A stretch of 6,948 nt of DNA, from the NCBI GenBank assembly GCA_004299495.1, contig SCPY01000254.1, forward strand, positions 1-6,948. Reading direction: 5' to 3'. Both the position numbers and the translations under genes were made by a program. The DNA comes from a bacterium (GTDB lineage Bacteria; Omnitrophota; Gorgyraeia; Gygaellales; UBA12090). The notes under the pieces were generated by a model. It was not told where the DNA came from and did not search any database. It saw nothing but the letters and a program-made list of their open reading frames with translations. Each line of letters begins with the position of its first letter. The stretch's first letter is position 1. Shown one piece after another: positions 5,847-6,948 of this stretch.

Positions 5847-6626
5847 ATGCGCGATTTACGCGAGGCTTCGGGCCTGCCCATTGCCTTAAACACGCAAAAG
5901 AACCGCCTTGTTTTAGGCGCGGGGTTAACCAAGGTAACTCCGGCAGTAAGATACCTGAAAGAAATGCGAGAGGTGCTGGTTTCCAAGGATACAAGCTCGC
6001 CGCGCGAGCTTTATTATATGTACCGCGGCCTGCGCAAGATCAAAGACGAAACGGCTATCCGCGGCAATAAGCTTAGATATGACGTGACTATTATCCGTCA
6101 CGAGCGGCTGGGGCCTGAATTTATGAAGACCGCGGGCCACTACCATCCGGGATGTTTTGGAGAGCTTTATGAGGTCTTAAGCGGAGAGGGCTGGTGCCTG
6201 CTGCAGAAAAAGAACAGCAGGAATTTCCGGATTATTGAAGATGTGATTTTGGTGAAGGCCAGGGCCGGGGATAAGATTGTTATCCCTCCTTACTATGGGC
6301 ATATACTCATCAATATAGGCAAAGAATGCCTGGTTACCTCTAACTGGGTTTCCGGAGAGTTCGCGTCGGAGTATGAATTGTATAAAAAGTCAGGCGGCGC
6401 GGCGTATTTTGTTCTTGAGGATAAGCTGGGTGAGCGTTTTGAGGTTAATGCTTATTATCAAAGCGTTCCCAGGATAAGGGTGGCTAAGCCCGCAAGGAAA
6501 ATCGCGAAATTCGGGCTTAAGGCGGGTGAGCCTATGTACCCGTTGCTTTACAAAGACGTGCAAAAGCTTGATTTCTTAAATAATCCTTTAAAGTATGACT
6601 ATCGGGATGTGTTTGTATTTTTATAG
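5847..6626 (+). CDS. Cupin-type glucose-6-phosphate isomerase (archaeal-type PGI family)
   Basis: The family, known from Thermococcales and other archaea, interconverts glucose-6-phosphate and fructose-6-phosphate using a metal-bound cupin barrel, unrelated to the usual bacterial PGI. The central match is TAGHYHPGCFGELYEVLSGEG (95-115), comparable to the archaeal TKGHFH...AEVY block, then IVIPPYYGHILINIG (144-158), comparable to VYVPPYWAHRTVNIG. Expected metal ligands are His98, His100, Glu106 and His152, with glutamate one residue nearer than in Pyrococcus furiosus. A TRP-like N-terminal part (1-60) and a C-terminal arm (about 200-259) make it 259 residues versus about 190 for archaeal forms. 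It sits 10 bases after ptsI with a strong Shine-Dalgarno. Its TAG stop is the first three bases of a heptamer repeat. Function is inferred from motifs; another sugar-phosphate cupin isomerase is possible. Confidence 0.8.
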   Translation: MRDLREASGLPIALNTQKNRLVLGAGLTKVTPAVRYLKEMREVLVSKDTSSPRELYYMYRGLRKIKDETAIRGNKLRYDVTIIRHERLGPEFMKTAGHYHPGCFGELYEVLSGEGWCLLQKKNSRNFRIIEDVILVKARAGDKIVIPPYYGHILINIGKECLVTSNWVSGEFASEYELYKKSGGAAYFVLEDKLGERFEVNAYYQSVPRIRVAKPARKIAKFGLKAGEPMYPLLYKDVQKLDFLNNPLKYDYRDVFVFL

Positions 6627-6717
6627 CGTTTAGCGTATAGCGTTTAGCGTATAGTAAGCAGGGATATCTTTTTCCCTATCTATCCGCTATCCGCTCTACG
6701 CTATCCGCTCTACGCTA
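6624..6717. repeat. Heptanucleotide palindromic array, locus 2
   Basis: Left arm 6624-6654 is TAGCGTT, TAGCGTA, TAGCGTT, TAGCGTA, then TAG. Right arm 6681-6717 is TATCCGC, TATCCGC, TCTACGC, TATCCGC, TCTACGC, then TA. The left 31 bases pair with 6687-6717 with 25 matches, forming a long imperfect stem. A central small hairpin, AGGGA (6660-6664) with TCCCT (6673-6677), sits in its loop. The array spans the whole gap, supplies the isomerase stop codon and ends one base before the next start codon. Four left-arm heptads plus TAG repeat the locus 1 pattern exactly. There is no T-tract after the stem. It could be a transcript-end or RNA-stability hairpin, or a dispersed selfish repeat. The function is not known to me. 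Confidence 0.88.
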
Positions 6718-6718
6718 A

Positions 6719-6948
6719 ATGAAGGCCCTGATCCTCGCCGCGGGATACGGCACGCGTTTATATCCCCTGACTAAAAAATACCCCAAGGCGCTTCTGCCTG
6801 TGGGCACGAGGCCGCTTATTGACTATATTATAGATAAATTATCCGGGATTAAATCAATAAGCGAGGTTATTGTGGTAACCAATGATAAGTTTTTTTCAAA
6901 TTTTGCCTCATGGGCGAAGAGATCCAGGTTAAAAAGCCGGGGGTTTCG
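6719..6948 (+). CDS. Sugar-phosphate nucleotidyltransferase, N-terminal fragment
   Basis: This is the start of a nucleotidyl-transferase family gene that runs off the right edge; 76 complete codons are visible. The signature is MKALILAAGYGTRLYPLTKKYPKALLPV in register: the GxGTR-x-x-PLT nucleotide loop (9-17), Pro22-Lys23 of the PK-x-LLPV motif, then a PLIDYIID helix (31-38) and the EVIVVTND strand (49-56). The family joins a sugar-1-phosphate to a nucleoside triphosphate, giving dTDP-, UDP- or GDP-sugars for cell-envelope glycans. Substrate choice cannot be read from this fragment. No Shine-Dalgarno is visible because the heptamer array ends at the codon before ATG 6719. Whether the gene belongs to the same transcript as the isomerase is open, since the palindrome may separate them. 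Confidence 0.88.
   Translation, partial: MKALILAAGYGTRLYPLTKKYPKALLPVGTRPLIDYIIDKLSGIKSISEVIVVTNDKFFSNFASWAKRSRLKSRGF

Noticed and set aside
6624..6717. Array considered as a CRISPR or as a rho-independent terminator
   Set aside because: The units are 7 bases with no unique spacers, so not CRISPR; the stem is AT-mixed, imperfect and lacks a following T-tract, so a classical terminator is not supported.

Overview
The window looks like a bacterial chromosome with mixed base composition and dense, same-strand gene packing. Every gene I can support is on the + strand. No phage, IS element, CRISPR array or plasmid signature is visible. A canonical tsf-pyrH-frr block, a PTS phosphorelay cluster, a cupin-type glucose-6-phosphate isomerase and heptanucleotide intergenic repeats together suggest an uncultured lineage, possibly Omnitrophota (OP3) or a PVC relative. 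That assignment is inference from gene style, not from a search.

Left part (1-1531): the C-terminal end of EF-Ts (tsf), complete UMP kinase (pyrH) and complete ribosome recycling factor (frr). This is the classic translation/nucleotide operon found across bacteria. Middle (1550-1890): three tRNA genes, Lys(TTT), Leu(TAG) and Gly(GCC), none with an encoded CCA. Between the first two lies a compact palindromic array of the heptamer TAGCGTA.

Right-centre (1995-6626): five closely spaced genes that read as one carbon-control operon. They are a stand-alone PTS EIIA of the PtsN/fructose type, a YvcK/CofD-like protein with an added N-terminal membrane domain, HPr with both the His and the regulatory Ser motifs, PTS Enzyme I, and the cupin isomerase. 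HPr and EI overlap by ATGA, and the isomerase ribosome-binding site overlaps the EI stop codon. No sugar-transporting EIIB/EIIC gene is present, so the relay (PEP to EI to HPr to EIIA) may be regulatory, or it may serve permeases encoded elsewhere. YvcK and a glucose-6-phosphate isomerase in the same run suggest a link between PTS phosphorylation state and the glycolysis/gluconeogenesis/cell-wall precursor balance (inference).

Right edge (6624-6948): a second copy of the heptamer palindrome fills the whole gap between the isomerase and the next gene. It supplies the isomerase stop codon and ends against the start codon of a truncated sugar-nucleotide transferase. The paired heptamer palindromes are the least explained structure here, and the PTS-YvcK-PGI arrangement is the most interesting gene-level observation.
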